From the NCBI GenBank assembly GCA_022113835.1, contig JAILWY010000007.1, forward strand, positions 10,455,001 through 10,519,000: a stretch of 64,000 bases of DNA, given 5' to 3'. Under the pieces are notes generated by a model. It did no database searches. It had not been told where the DNA came from and worked only from the letters and a program-made list of their open reading frames with translations. Position numbers and translations under genes: made by a program. Positions 47,961 through 61,090 of this stretch are shown here, one piece after another. Every line of letters starts with the position of its first letter. Positions within the stretch are counted from its first letter, which is position 1. The DNA is from Atopsyche davidsoni. Taxonomy: Eukaryota > Arthropoda > Insecta > Trichoptera > Hydrobiosidae.

Positions 47961-48353
47961 ATGCAGATTTCTCAGGTATATTTGACTGACTGGTTCTTGT
48001 CTGGTACAAAAGTCAAAAGACAAATAAAATCCAATCGTGTGTATGAATTGAATGATCTGGAAAAACCCTTTGTGTGCATTCAGACGTCTGCATTGGCCCA
48101 CATGTTAGAGCACACATGGACTCTTAGTCGGACTATTTCTACTATTCAACAACCCGACCCTTCAAAGAGGTCAGTGCGAACAAATACTGAAATAAAGGAG
48201 CAGGAACAGTTGATAAAACAGCTACATTCAAGGCAGCATTTCGATACGAAGCATAAAATAATAAAGCTACTATTTATTATTATCTCAAACTCTCACTCAA
48301 CTAAATCAAATTTAATAAGACAAACTACTTCAGACAATATATCATATAATTAA
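47961..48353 (+). CDS. Unrecognised 130-codon ORF, perhaps a retrotransposon integrase tail remnant
   Basis: Longest open frame in the AT-rich intron 1. Residues 80-98 (KEQEQLIKQLHSRQHFDTKH) resemble the Q-x-x-xFDxxH region that follows the integrase core in Gypsy-type Pol proteins, where an LPxLxxGDxVW block should come next; here it does not. No start context or neighbouring pol sequence was found. It may be decayed or may be chance. Confidence 0.2.
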   Translation: MQISQVYLTDWFLSGTKVKRQIKSNRVYELNDLEKPFVCIQTSALAHMLEHTWTLSRTISTIQQPDPSKRSVRTNTEIKEQEQLIKQLHSRQHFDTKHKIIKLLFIIISNSHSTKSNLIRQTTSDNISYN

Positions 48354-48779
48354 TTCCTTGGTTAGAATTTAAATAGATCCCGATAATTCTCCCAAAATAG
48401 CTAACAATGTGCTTAACGAAAAAGGAGAGAGAGCAATTAGTATATTTCGAAGGACACAAGCGAGATTTGATGATTTAAAAATATATATTTCTGAATGATA
48501 AATACATATTCTAGCTTCATACTTCAGTTACTCTAACAATGACGAAAAGTCTATGGGAAAACCTTTATACTTTTAATTAATAAATACCACGTTAGACTCT
48601 TATCAATTTAATCAATTCTTTAAAGTAGTTTCAACAATGTTTCTTTTAGCCAATAGACCCATCCGATGGGTCTAGTAAGTTATACTGTTACACACTTTTT
48701 TTAACAACTCGCCAAAAGACCTCATTTGTCTTCGTCTTACACAGCATTCCTTAGAAACTTTTATATAGTTAAGTGTATA

Positions 48780-48782
<3 letters not shown>

Positions 48783-48815
<33 letters not shown>
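48783..48815. repeat. (TA)n microsatellite
   Basis: About 16 uninterrupted TA units in opsin intron 1. Confidence 0.9.
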
Positions 48816-48819
<4 letters not shown>

Positions 48820-51800
48820 TGAATTTAAAACAACCTTGAAAAATGGCATTAAAGTATTATTTCTAAAAAAAAGCACTAATAGAATTTTATTTTAATCAAA
48901 TATAAATTATAGATTTTCATGTTCAAATTAATCTTTAAAGTAAGGATTTAATAAAAAGTCGTAGTAATTGTTCTAGTAGACATTAATTATAGTTCCTTTT
49001 TAGCGACAAGATATTTCCTAAATCTGAACTACTTTATCCTAGCCTAGAGCTCTCTGGCCATAATAAATTTGAATTATATTACTTTGAATATTCTCAATGA
49101 CATCCTCCTTAATTTTTATTGTTTCTGAGAAATAGTTAGCAATTTAATATCAAGTAAGTGTCAAATTTGTTACAAAGCCAGAATCTCATACCTAATAATA
49201 ATATTAATATAGCAACAGTCAAATTGTTTCATGGGTTTTATTTCAACTCATGGGTATCTCTTCCGGTGTTTTCTATCTTCACCTGCATTTTGAATTATTA
49301 TTTCTCAATTTGTTCAACTTCAAATCAAAAGCAAGAAAGAAATTTAAAACGCAAAACCTCAGCCAAATGCTTTGGAGATCACTTAATATTCACGGATCCT
49401 TCAATTTCTTCGTTATGAGGTTTCTTTGTTCCTTCACAACGACACACGTTTGTTCTGGCTGCTTCTTTTGTATCAATTCAGACTGACGAGGGTAGATATT
49501 ATCATAAAAACCCAAACAAATACGAGGTGGTAGCCGTCTCATATAAAATAGTAAGTTATATATTAGACTTCTGCTGAATATTTTTATTTTAATTTCAAAA
49601 AGAATTCATGGTAGAAGAAATCAATTTCACTCTCTAAATTTTGCGCAATTGTATCAAATTTGAGATAATATGTCTTATTTGAAATTTTCACTCAAAAGTC
49701 GTTTTTATACACAAATATTTTTTAATTAAACCGGATTTCGGCAGCTGCTCACAAGTAATTAAATAACAGTTGAAAATTATCCATATTTCGTTTTTTACAT
49801 TTTGTGTTTTCACTTGCAGAGAAATGTGCTTTGAAGTTTTCACGAAATTACCTTGTCGAGAATATTTTGATAATATTTTTAAAGCTAGATACAAACCAAA
49901 ATACTAAATCAACTGATAAACTTTATTATTGTTATAGTAAATACAAATTTAATAACTAAGTGGAGTATAGTTTAGTCGAACTGGAACTGCAAAATCCAAT
50001 AACTAGCCCAGCTTACATAACTGCTCGGCAGTCATGGTTAATTTTACATAACATGACATAGACACGAGTTGTTAACAACTAAATTGTCATGTATATATCC
50101 TGTACTCATATACGTGTAATTTTCTGTTCATAAGTACATAATATCATAGAATCATTTGTGATTAACCTTTCTCTTATGAAATACGTGTATTAGTTTAATC
50201 CTTTAAATCCCTTTTAACATATAACAGACCTTATACTTTTAGAGAGATAAGTGTACATCAAATCATAAAATACCTTATAAATTGCAAAAGCATTAATATT
50301 AAAGCTCTGTCCCTGGGGAGGATGTCAAGTGGAATTCATATATAATTGAAACTCACAGTATACTTTAAGCAATTTGTATCACAGTATAAATATTAAAAAA
50401 TAAAAAAGATATGAAATTCAATTGCTTTCACAAATTGCTCCTAGTGTTTTCAAAATTAGGCTTAAAAGGATAGAAATAAAGAAATTTGTATTTTATAATT
50501 AAATTTACATTAAGACGGAAAATTATAAAATCTATCGTCAATGAATTCAGCTGGATGATCTTTCTAAGAGCGAAATAACTCTTCAGTGATAATTAAATAC
50601 ATGGTCTCTAAAATTGTTTTTTTAAATTAATAATACTTAATTTAACAACGATTGTTAATTATTATAAGTAGCAGTCAATATTGTAAGCTATGTATAAGTA
50701 AACCTTCTCCACATACCGAAATGAAAGCCGGCTCACTAATGAAAAAGTTAAGTATGTGAAGTATCGCCGCTCTACATATAACAAGGTTTATTTTAAACTT
50801 TAGATTAGACCATGCATGGCTTTACACATAAGTTATTACGCATTTCCTCATTGTAAGTATTTAATACCGCTTTTCAGTACCCACACGAAATACCCGCACT
50901 CCTCTCAAGAATAACAAGTAATATTTACATTTAAATAAGAATCCGCATAATGTTGTAAAATGTAAAGTATATTATATTAAAACCAAGGCTGTGGTATTCG
51001 CATTCAAAACTTCATATGTGCTTTATTTTATTTTGATTAAATTCCGCCGGCATTTATATCATGATATAAATTTTAAAGAGTAATTTTCTGCAGTCTGGGG
51101 GTTGCAACTGACAGTTCGTTATTTCAGGCTGCAGCATTTACTTTTGAAACTCAACTAAAAAAATTATAAATCATACAAATTTTTAAAGTTGCAACATCTC
51201 GTATAATCGTAAATTTTTCGTGGAAAATCTCCCCTATAAATTTTATCAGCAAGGGTTTATTATATGCTAGATACATAATCAATTATGTGATAGTTAGTGT
51301 GTTTATTCAAACCTACACTTCAGGGCAATCTCGTCGCGGCGTTCTCCCTACAACTGAGCGAGAATTTGAATATGTTTATGCAAGTGTGGATCCAGTGTGC
51401 TTTTGGTATGATTGATAGATAAATATCTGTAACTGCAAGTATTACAGCTCTCATACATAACATATAAATACAGCTCTCAGTCCAGTAAACTTATATTGAA
51501 CAATTGACAGGAATCTAATATTATCTATGTAATACATTTTTTATCTACGTAAATGTATTTATTAGAAACACAAGTCCAAATACATTGACAATGAGTAAAT
51601 GTACACTCATAGTAGAGTCCTACTAAAAAAATATAAAAAATTATGACACTAACAATAAATTTTATAATAATCTTAGGGAAGACTACTAGAACTTAGTTGA
51701 AATTTAGCCGCTGTTTATCGGATTTGTTTGCAATAAAGCAGTATAAAGTTCGGCTTGTTTATTGATTTTGTGGTTAAACCCCAAATTCTTGTCTAAGAAT

Positions 51801-51873
51801 TTATCGGTTCAGTTTTCATATGAACGTGTAAATCGTAAACTGGCGTTATTTGTTGGGAAATCGTAAATTGATA

Positions 51874-51928
51874 AATTTAATATTTTTGAAAGAATTTACT
51901 TGTTGAAATTCCACTCTAATTTTTTTTA
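51874..51928 (+). repeat. Family A fragment, flank part
   Basis: AAATTTAATATTTTTGAAAG then TTTACTTGTTGAAATTCCA resembles the flank of the 17.6 kb copy (AAATTCAATATTTTTGACAG, TACTTGGTGGAATTCCA). Confidence 0.45.
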
Positions 51929-54900
51929 GTAAAAGAAGATTTTTGGAATTTATTTATTATTTTCTCAGCCTCCCGTGCATGAATAAATTTAATGGCATCT
52001 TACCAAGCAACGGATTGTGATTGTGCAATATCTGTATATTCAACGATTTTTATGAAATATATTTTACTATACAAACTCTATTTTTGGAGAAAAGAAGAAG
52101 TTAAGAAGAAGAAGTTCTCAAATAAGGATTATATAGAGGTTTTGGAAGTCGTAACCTCAATAAGTTATAAAAAGTTTGTTATAATCTGACATCTAAAACT
52201 TTTCAATCTTTTCAAAAAGACCTTGCAAAAATGTTAATTTTATTCAATGTTGTGTGCTTCATGGATATTTGAGCCGATATTAATGACAAGTAAGTCTTTA
52301 TAAATGAGTTTTGTCCAAAAAAACGAAGAACAAGATTATTTTGTAATTAATGTGACAGTATCCTTATTCTTGGGCTCTAAACCCTGCTTATATTAGGGTC
52401 GAACAGTTCTGCCAGTTCATTTTTATATAAGGCACTATATAAATTAAAATAAAGATTTTATCTAATCGATATTTACTTTCTTAATAATCTCAAAAGATCA
52501 TTTTAGTATCACTGTTATTTGCGTGATGACATAAAAAGGTTGATATTTCATAAACATGAATAGCTGTCAATTAATTTAATTTATACAAAAAAATCTATTA
52601 AAATTGTCGCCTGGAGTATAATGGTAAATTAAAATGTTTTTCGGTTTAAAATATAAATTTTAAAAACTACTGTTGTTAATAAATTGTTACAGTTTAAAAA
52701 ATATTTTATTGATTCAATATTCTTACATCTAACTGTAAAAAAGAGTCAGCGATAAATATGAACTAAAATATCTATAAAAAAAATTATACAACCACAATTA
52801 ATATGACAAAACTTAAAATTGGGGTACAAATCTAGTTACTGAAATAAAAACTCAAAACTGTAAATCAACCATACTTAGCAAAGTAAAACTTTAAAACGTA
52901 ACAATAATTAATCTCTTAGACAAGTAAAATAACTATAGTAATACATAAAATTATAAAACAACAGTAGTTACTTATTTATTCAAACTCGGGAAGTAACTTT
53001 CTAATATTTTGCAACTCAATCAAGTTTTGAATTAAAGTTTCTAGAGAAAAATATTTTATTTTAAAAAAATACCCACAGCGGCATGACACAAATAATTTCC
53101 TGATTTAAAATTTAAATTATCCTAAGCTTTTACTGTATATCAAGTAAGGTACTTGCATGTGCGTTTTAGAGACATTAAGTGGTCGGATCGAGGAGTGGGC
53201 AGTTATGAGGGAAGTTTTCATCAACCCCAGAAACTTCGCAAACTGCCCCCAATTACTGTCTCCGGGCCTTTGAAGCCTCCGCAGGTGGTGGACGACCAGA
53301 GGAGCAGGTCTCACCAAGACTAATCAGAAAACTTAGGCTCTTCATTCCCCAACTTCCATTAAAGGTTTTATTTACTTGCGAGTTTTATATATGCTCCTAC
53401 TCATGAAACCTCGTAACTTGCATAGAGATTATGTTTACCACCTTAATTTAAAATACATGGCTCCCTAAGTCTTGCATAACATATTTAAAGGAAAAAAAAA
53501 AGTATTTGAATAAATCTGATTACTAAAGATTTTGATAAAATAATATAAACACATATTCTATGAATTTCACGCATTTTTTATATGTACCTTTAAAAACACG
53601 CGCGTATTTCTTTAAACGATTTCCAATTCGATTAAAATAATAAAAACAAGACCTGTTCATGTTTTATTTCAATTATAAGTATCCATTCTATACGTTTGTT
53701 TTTTAACATTGAAACCTTGTGTATTTTCATTAAAAACCAGAGTTCATGAAAAACCGTATTAAAAATAAAATTTTATTGTTTTCTTTGACATGTAATAATT
53801 AAGATAAATCAGCGAAGAATTTGATCAGCGCCGAGTGACTTTGATCGCTTATTATTTATTTCTTCTGTTTCCTCTCGAAGTTTGTGGCCGTTAATAACAT
53901 GGAAACCCACTCTGCGTTTACGACTCGGCAGGATAACTTCCTAAGTCGCCGTCAGAAACTGTGAAGGAAGTCAACTATAAAATGGAAAACACACATACAC
54001 TAGAGAATTTCCATCTTTTTAGTGTTGTTTTTCCCTCTTACTTGCTAAACGCTCTTGGAGTTTCAGTGTAAGAGGATGTACTTCGCCTCGGGCGCCCAAT
54101 GACGGGAACATACATAACACTTGGGTGAAGATACTTTACTAGCTCTATATATAGATTTTTTTCATAAAAGATGAATTCAAATATATATATTGAGTAGAAG
54201 ATTTCAAACGCCTTTGATTGTAAATATTTTCGCCTTTCAAAAGTTTCATCAAACACCATTGAAAATACCCAAAACAAAATATGAATAATAACAAGTCAAG
54301 CCAGATTTTCGTAAACATCTCCGATCTCTCATGATGTCGTATATAGGTTAAAATTAAATTATTCTTCATCAAGTGCCTCTCCACAGAGGAGGTTGGCGAC
54401 CATTTCACTGAGCATATACTCATATTTCTACACACCAGTTTTAAATTGAAAGTAAATGTCTACGTATTGCTGCTGCCCAATAACATAATTATATAATTAT
54501 TTCCTTACAAAGCTCTGGCGTTTAGATCTGATACATAGCAGGAGCCCCTCCCGTACTTCCAGACCACATCCCTCCACAATCATCCCAAGTCCACTGCTCC
54601 ATTACCGATCCTTTACACACGCTCAGGGTACAAATTAAATAAGTATCAGAAATAAACTGATACGATGGCCGCCAGATCGTGATTGAAGACGTGAGAAATT
54701 GACTCTTGCAAGTCTTGGCCGGGGACAGTAATGCTCGGTGCTGGAAGATTACTCCCGAGTGGCTCGGACCCCGACCCTGGAAAAAGCATGTAATCACTGG
54801 AGAAAAGCAGAACTTTGCTGCACGTTTCCCGTCGCATTCAGTGGCTTAAGTAACTTATAGTTATTCGCAATACTCGACAAGCTAAAAAGTTATTTATTAC

Positions 54901-55000
54901 TTCTCTGCGAAGCGTTGCAGTAACTTTAAGAATCTTCAAAACTAAATTGGGCATTAATTCTCTTTGATTGCTTTTCATATATGTATATAATATTTATTTT

Positions 55001-55055
55001 TAGTGATTTTCCCCATTTTTATTTCACCAGTTTTGTCAACTTTCTATGCTATAAT
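55001..55055 (+). repeat. Family A fragment, single arm
   Basis: Reads AGTGATTTTCCCCATTTTTA then TTTCACCAGTTTTGTCAACTTT and GCTATAAT, which follows the left arm at 17680-17742 with substitutions. No inverted partner is next to it, so this is a monomeric or truncated copy. Confidence 0.5.
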
Positions 55056-55617
55056 ATATTTATATAAATTTAATATTTCTTTCAAAAATTATTGAATATT
55101 AATACATTCAAGAGGCGAAAACGTTCACATGCAAAATTAATCGCAATCTCCCAACCCTTTTACTATACGTTTTGTTATTTTTACTTTGTCGTTAAAGTTA
55201 TGCAAAATCCACGTTATGCAGTCATTTAATAAACCATTTGCTAAAAAAACGCATACTTTTTTATTTTATGCATGAACTTACCGTTCAAACCTTAAAATCA
55301 CAAATTTAATGATATCAATATACCACTGCTTTCATATACTGCTAATTCATATAACCAACATTAGAATCATACATAAATAATGTAAACCAGTTTTTAAAAA
55401 TATGTTTGCAAAATAACAGATATAAATAGCCAATTAGCTAGGAAATCACGAATACGAATAAAAATGTATATTTTAGTGTAACAAATTAAACCAGTCAGCC
55501 TTTAGTTCTAGGGTCTGTTGAATTGAGAGAGCAGTTCCGTGGGAATACGATTCTGCTATTTTCTGTTTTAATAAGTTAATGATGACCCTCGAGCCACCCG
55601 TCGGGACTGGCATCGCC

Positions 55618-56112
55618 ACTCTGTTTACTCACAAATCAGATAATGTATTCCTGCCGAGAACTTCAAACTTTATCAACGTAATTGCTATCAGTGTGCCAAC
55701 TTTCCCTTTCAGACACGCCGGGGGACTCTCGTGGAAATTCCGTTTGACCTTTCAAGCCGGTGTCTTTTCACGTAACGTAAATTTTGCCTTATTTTTTACT
55801 ACACGTGTGTCTCAAATTATCTTCAGATGCTTCGCAGTAGAAACTGTGTTATGCTAATGGTATCATGAAGACATTATGTTTACAAATCAGATGATGTATT
55901 CCGGTGGGGAGCTTCAAACTTTACCAACGTATCAGTTGGTAAATTTTTCTATTTTATGAAATTCTGGGGATTTCCGTGAAATTCTGTTAGACTCGTTAGA
56001 GTTAATTTCGCTTTTTTATCACAAATTCAATTAATTACAATAAAAAAATAGCTTCAGATGCTCTGTAGTAAAAAATACGTTATACATAAAATTACATTGA
56101 AGACATTCTAAT
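55618..56112. repeat. Diverged tandem duplication, unit about 250 bp
   Basis: 55618-55875 and 55876-56112 share, in the same order, GTTTAC.CACAAATCAGATAATGTATTC, CTTCAAACTTTA.CAACGTA, GAAATTCYGTT, CTTCAGATGCT with GTAG and GAAGACATT. The first unit is GC-richer and carries a chance ORF; the second is AT-decayed. Confidence 0.6.
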
Positions 56113-57997
56113 TATTAACTTATTTTTATTTAATTTATTATTTAAGTGAGCCAGAGACCGGTTAAATAGATTATATTCATGCTCAAAGTAGTCTCTGAAT
56201 TAATGATATATATTTGAGCGCTATTGACTCCATTTATTAAACTTGCGAACTTTGAAACTAATTTAACCTTTCCTCTACCTGTTGCTCTGAACGCCACCGA
56301 AAACGACTTAAGCGAAAGAAAATCGATATCTAAGAAATATTATTATTGTCGAATCTATTTCATGAAAAATGCTTTGAATGAATAGCTTTTATTGGGGTTT
56401 AAGTGAAAATTTAAGATGCTTTTGAATAAAAGGTTTTTTAATTTTGATTTCGGTGCTGGGGTCGTCTCCAGAAAAAATCTGATGCTGTCTGTTTTGAAGA
56501 TCCCACTAATGAAATCCAACCGCCAGAAATGAGGCCACAACTTAAAATTTGACATTGTTAATATTTATTGTAAATTAATTATTTAAAAAATATATTAGTT
56601 ACTTTTTGTTTGTAAGTATTTATTTTTTTATCTTCCCATGTGCTTATTTTGTTTCGAATCGGGAGATCAATTTAATAAATTACATTTCATTTTAATCAAT
56701 TAAAATTATGACGTTAATACAAAAAGTATATATACAAGAAAATATAAGAAAATGAGAAATAAACGTAATAAAGAACGGGGATTCTGAATTGAAGTAAGAA
56801 TATTAGTTTTCATTTTTCAGTTTTAAATCGTGAAAAAGGTCTCAATTATAAGTATGACAGGTCCTTGAAGTGAAGCTAATAAAAGAAAGCCTTAATAATG
56901 ATATTTGTATCGTGATGGAAAGCTCGGCTAATGAATAATAATTTTCTACAATTTATATACATAAAAAAATGCTTGCGAGTTCACGGTTTTATACGGAAAA
57001 CAGAAGTTTTAAATTTTTATAAAATATTTATTATATAAGTGCTTGAAGTAGTATTAATTATTGTCACTTTTAAATATTTGTTATAATTTGATTTGTGGCT
57101 TACAAAGGTAAGCTGACACTTCAACATGTAAAAATGTGCTCTAAAATTTAGTTATATACGCCAAAACTTATTAATTAATTGATATATATTATAAATAATT
57201 CAAATCCTGTATTTATTACTCAAGTTTTAGAAATGTGTACAGTTTTTTTTTTCACTTTTTGGGAAGATTAAAAAAATATATAATATCTTCTTTGAAAACA
57301 TGGAAAACCTGCGAATGGAAGAAAAGTTCTTTTCACGATTCGTTTTCATTTTCTTAAGTAGAAATATAAAGATTTATTTCGCCATTTACTCAGATTTTTT
57401 AAAGAAGCGTACTAATATTCAAGGAGGCTTTGAAAAGTTCTGACTTCTGTATTATAACTATTACTATAGAAATATTGATTAGCCGGTATCTTGACCCCAC
57501 TTTTAAAAATAAACATTAAAAACAAAAAAATATATAAAATTTAATATTAAGAGTTTTTCATAAATGGTCAACTTTATATTATTAATTATAAATCTACTCT
57601 GTTTCCCTTCTTTTTGAAAAATATGTTTATAAACTTACGGTGACCTTGAATATAGATTAATTAATTGTGTTTTGAGTCAATGGTGGATAGTTAAATGTTT
57701 TGTATGAAAATTAGTAATTAATGTTAAATGTAATTTTAAGGAATTGGAAATTACTTTTTGTTATAAAACCACGTTATTATTTTGTATTTCTATCTCCAAC
57801 ACAGCTACGGTGGTGTTGAGGCCATATTCAAAGAACACAATCAAATATGTCAGAAACAAGGTCACAATTCAATATAATTAATAAGTTTTCATTTACAGTG
57901 TAATTGCCAATTAAATACCTATTTTTTTCTAATATTCAAATTCAACTTTTGTTACAGTGCTTATATATTTTTACAATATTTATTTTATAAATTACTA

Positions 57998-58002
<5 letters not shown>

Positions 58003-58031
<29 letters not shown>
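58003..58031. repeat. A29 homopolymer run
   Basis: Uninterrupted run of A, 145 bp downstream (minus-strand sense) of the predicted exon 1 donor. It could mark the 3' end of a retroposed sequence, but no element body was recognised on either side. Confidence 0.8.
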
Positions 58032-58032
<1 letters not shown>

Positions 58033-58175
58033 CATGTTGCTAGAAGAAACTGAACTGTTAAATATGTTAGTCAACGCCAAATATTATTTTAACTGATTGT
58101 AACATCAATATATTATAGCTGTGAATATAATCATTTTTTACATAAAATAAATTTGAACAGTATTAAAGTACTCAC

Positions 58176-58343
58176 CTCTTCTAGGCGTTGATAAAAATAA
58201 AATATAAGAGCTTGTGCTTTAGTAATACGCGAACACAACCTCACAGGTACAAGCTACAAGTTAGGAGATCGCGGAGATCGCTCGAACAGCTGACTGGGCC
58301 GGCTTAAGGGCGGTGCGGCGACCACGGAGGGCGAGAGCCGACT
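58176..58343 (-). other. Probable non-coding first exon of the opsin gene
   Basis: From the predicted start A at 58343 the minus strand runs 168 nt without an ATG and ends AGAAGAG before GTGAGT, a near-ideal donor (58175-58174). The nearest matching downstream acceptor that leads into coding sequence is at 40980, the opsin first coding exon, giving an intron of about 17.2 kb. The GC-rich block stands out from its AT-rich surroundings. The assignment to the opsin rests on strand, the ATG-free exon, the good donor and the lack of any other minus-strand gene in between. Confidence 0.6.
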
Positions 58344-58374
58344 GAAGGCAGACCCGCCCTCCCCGCCTTATATA
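58341..58374 (-). promoter_or_regulatory. TATA plus initiator core promoter (minus strand)
   Basis: TATATAA at 58374-58368 and TCAGT at 58345-58341. The A of the initiator lies 31 nt after the first T of the TATA box, which is the standard arthropod spacing. The block is GC-rich between the two elements. Confidence 0.65.
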
Positions 58375-58591
58375 GCGGAAAGGCTCTCCCGGAGGTCCAG
58401 ACCTCAAGGCGATACTTCCGGGAAAAACCTCAAACATTTCATTAATGATTTACATATTTAAATTTCCCCACAAACCAGATATTTTAAACGTCAGTAACGA
58501 TATTTGATTACACATAAATATTCTGATCATCCATCTAAACATTTATTATTTGCTACAGTAGATTTTTTAAAGACAGCTCATCTGGATAGTA

Positions 58592-59153
58592 CAGTGTGTC
58601 CAAAAAGAGTATCGGGTATTTGTTGGTTCAGTAAAACAAAAACTACTAGTAATCAAGCATTTTTTTTTTATTTTTGATTATAAGAATACAAAACGGAAAA
58701 TTATTTCAAATAGATGATGTTATCCAAATGGTGACCGTTACGCGCTGCTGGCACTCTTCTAATCTGGAACGAAGATTGCTGATAACACGCTGACACATAG
58801 CCCTCGATATTGCTGCCATTTCTGACTTGATGTTTTATTTCAATTCCGTCAGGTTCGTCGGATTATTCTCATAAACCCTACTTTTAAGGTATCCCCATAC
58901 GAAATAGTCAAGAGGTCTAAGACCGGGGCTTCTGGGAGGCCAGTTGATGTTACCTCTACGTGAAATGACCTTATTAGGGAATAAATCGTTAACAGCTTCA
59001 ATTGATTGATTGGATGTATGGCAAGTGCTTGTTGGAAGCACGTTCTTGAGTTGAAACCTTGAAACTCCTGCAACTCTGGGCCCAAAAATTTTCGCAGCAT
59101 ATCGCAATAACGGTCACTAAAACAAATACCCGATACTCTTTTGGGACACTCTG
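58592..59153 (-). mobile_element. Tc1/mariner (IS630)-superfamily deletion derivative, copy 2
   Basis: Same family, orientation and size (562 bp) as the copy at 12250. Ends CAGTGTGTCC and GGACACTCTG with TA on both sides; here the inverted repeat can be followed for about 33 bp (CCAAAAAGAGTATCGGGTAT against its complement). The minus strand keeps WPPRSPG and LDYFVWGYLKSRVYENN (59107-58835). It begins about 250 bp upstream of the predicted opsin start site. Confidence 0.82.
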
Positions 59154-59532
59154 TAGTAAAAAAAAAATTTATGCTGATTCCATCTAAGCATCTATTATTT
59201 GCTTGAGTAGTTTTTTTAAATATTTTTTATTGTTTTATTACGTATACAGCCCATCTGGATAGTATAATAAATTATTTTCAGGAAAGGGATGAACAAAACA
59301 TAAGGTCTGCTAACTGTAGCAAATATATGTTAATATTATATAATATGAGAAAATAATTAAAAATTACAAATCGTGAAAATTAAAGTGGAAGAAATAGAGA
59401 GAATTAAAAATACAAAAATATACATATTATTAAACAAAAAATTATAAATTAAAAATTCATAAAAACTTTCCTGATCAAAGTAATATTCAATAAAAACATA
59501 TTTTTTTAAATATTTATAATAAATTTAAATTC

Positions 59533-59760
59533 AATGTTTTTAATAAAATACTTGAGTGATTTTTCCTCGTGATAAGTTTTATTAATGACCGGTTTCGTCA
59601 CCTGTTACGTTGGCATTATATAACTTGAATCAGTTTGATAATGCCAATGTGAATTGTTGGTGAAACCGGTCACCAATAAAAATTAACATGTGGAAAAATC
59701 ACTAGTATTTCATTTAACATATTAAAAAGGAATTCCACCAAGTACCCTCGCTTTGAAGCT
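59533..59760. repeat. Foldback element, hammerhead-like family A: diverged copy
   Basis: Same layout as the copy at 17654 but with mismatched arms (about 59533-59620 and 59637-59725). It keeps GACCGGTTTCG on the left and CGGTGAAACCGGTC-like sequence on the right, then runs on into GGAATTCCACCAAGTACC, the complement of the flank seen at 17630. The divergence shows that it is an old insertion. Confidence 0.75.
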
Positions 59761-60188
59761 TTTAAAAAAAATTTAATTTTAATTTTAAAAGTTCTTACCC
59801 CAGAATTGCTACTTTTTAGTTATCCGTGAATTTTGGAAAGCTGTATATTTTAAATTTAATATAAAATGTAAAAAAAAAAATTCCCTACATTATAAAAAAG
59901 TGCCAATGCTTTCGATTTTACATAGAATTTTAGTTACCACAAAGATAATGAATCTGAAATATGAATAAAACATAAACAGTACCTCACACTCAAAAGGTTT
60001 AATATTAATATTTTTTTCAAATACTAAAATTGAATATTACTAATCATTATTTTAGTTTAACTCTGAGCCCAAGTGACAGTGTTATGCAATGTTAAATATT
60101 ACATAATTCATTTAAAATAAATTACGTCAGAATAATTAATATATGTATAGTTAAATTTGCTTACTGTACTGAACAGTCAATTAACGGT

Positions 60189-60856
60189 TGTGTAACAAAA
60201 TAAGGGTAGCATTTTCTGCTACCGTACAAATAAAATACTAGCTGTACCGGACGTCATATCACTGGATCGGCGGGATTTACGCGCTGAAATGTCCACGTGC
60301 ATATTTGCAGGTGTGCGATGGAATATTATCCCTTTTAAGTGCCCACCTGCACATTGACGGCGGGATTTCTAGGTTTATGACGGTATATTGTTTGAGCGCG
60401 CCGCTAAGAGGTGTTTTCCCTAAGAAAGGTACAGAGAGAATCCCAGATTTAAATGGCCAGCTGTGCTGCTAATCCTTTTAGAGATCTCTTATGTGCACTG
60501 TTTAGAGCGCCGCTAAAAGGTGTTTTCCCCGGCTTGGGTCCCAGGGTTTAACTAACATCTGTACATTCCTGTGCTGTTAATCCCTTTGGGTTGTTTACTT
60601 TTAACATTCCAATGTACATATATTTTCTGTATATAAACCCCATGTCCGGGCCCAATAAAATCAGAGTCAAGAACGAGTTGTTTCTGTGAACACCTCCCTT
60701 TCCTGCGACGTATCTCTCTTGCGATAAGCTTAGTAAAGATCAGCCTGAAAACTGCTCTCCCTGCGTCTGATGCCAAGCTGAGAGATACGAAGCACCCATC
60801 CCTGAAATCCAACACACCTATAAATAAATACAGTCTTTATACGTCCCGTATAAAGT
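60189..60856 (+). mobile_element. Probable 5' LTR of a BEL/Pao retrotransposon
   Basis: Placed by what follows (primer-site candidate and BEL gag). It contains TATATAAA at 60630-60637, AATAAA at 60654-60659 and TCAGAGT at 60661, the order expected for U3-R, with a spacing of about 33 nt from TATA to the A. Subrepeats: CGGCGGGATTT at about 60268 and 60358; GCGCCGCTAARAGGTGTTTTCCC at about 60398 and 60507. The left end is tentative (TGTGTAACAAAATAAGG at 60189) and no second LTR is in the window to prove the borders. Confidence 0.5.
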
Positions 60857-60938
60857 GGTCCTTCGAATCGAATTAAAATCAGTGTTAATTTCAAATTAAA
60901 ATCAGTATTAATTTCAAATTAAAATCAGTGTTTGATTT
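60856..60938 (+). other. Primer-binding-site candidate and leader repeats
   Basis: TGGTCCTTCGAA (60856-60867) has the TGG start required of a tRNA primer site, and TGGTCCTTCG is a common sequence after BEL/Pao LTRs. Three 23-bp repeats starting AATTAAAATCAGT follow at 60871, 60894 and 60917. Confidence 0.5.
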
Positions 60939-61090
60939 CGGATGTGTAAAAGTAAAGTTTCGGGTTTTATAAATGGTAAAACGCCGAAAGTGTGCTGAAT
61001 TAAAACCTTTAAAATAATAGAACCGCGGAAATTACGGCCTTACGACCCGTAATTTAAAAGCATTTGTAAGTTGTTTAAAATCTGTGAACA

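Larger units (their letters stand above)
43299..54999 (-). other. Opsin intron 1 (inferred), middle part
   Basis: AT-rich. Besides the TA microsatellite, the 47.9 kb ORF and the 51.9 kb family A fragment, nothing is identifiable. GC-richer patches at 53150-53340 and 54530-54840 have open minus-strand frames of 66 and 91 codons with no recognisable domain. Confidence 0.5.

Noticed and set aside
54522..54837. 91-codon minus-strand ORF in a GC-richer patch, considered as an extra exon
   Set aside because: No recognisable domain; it does not connect to the opsin reading, whose exons already give a complete protein.
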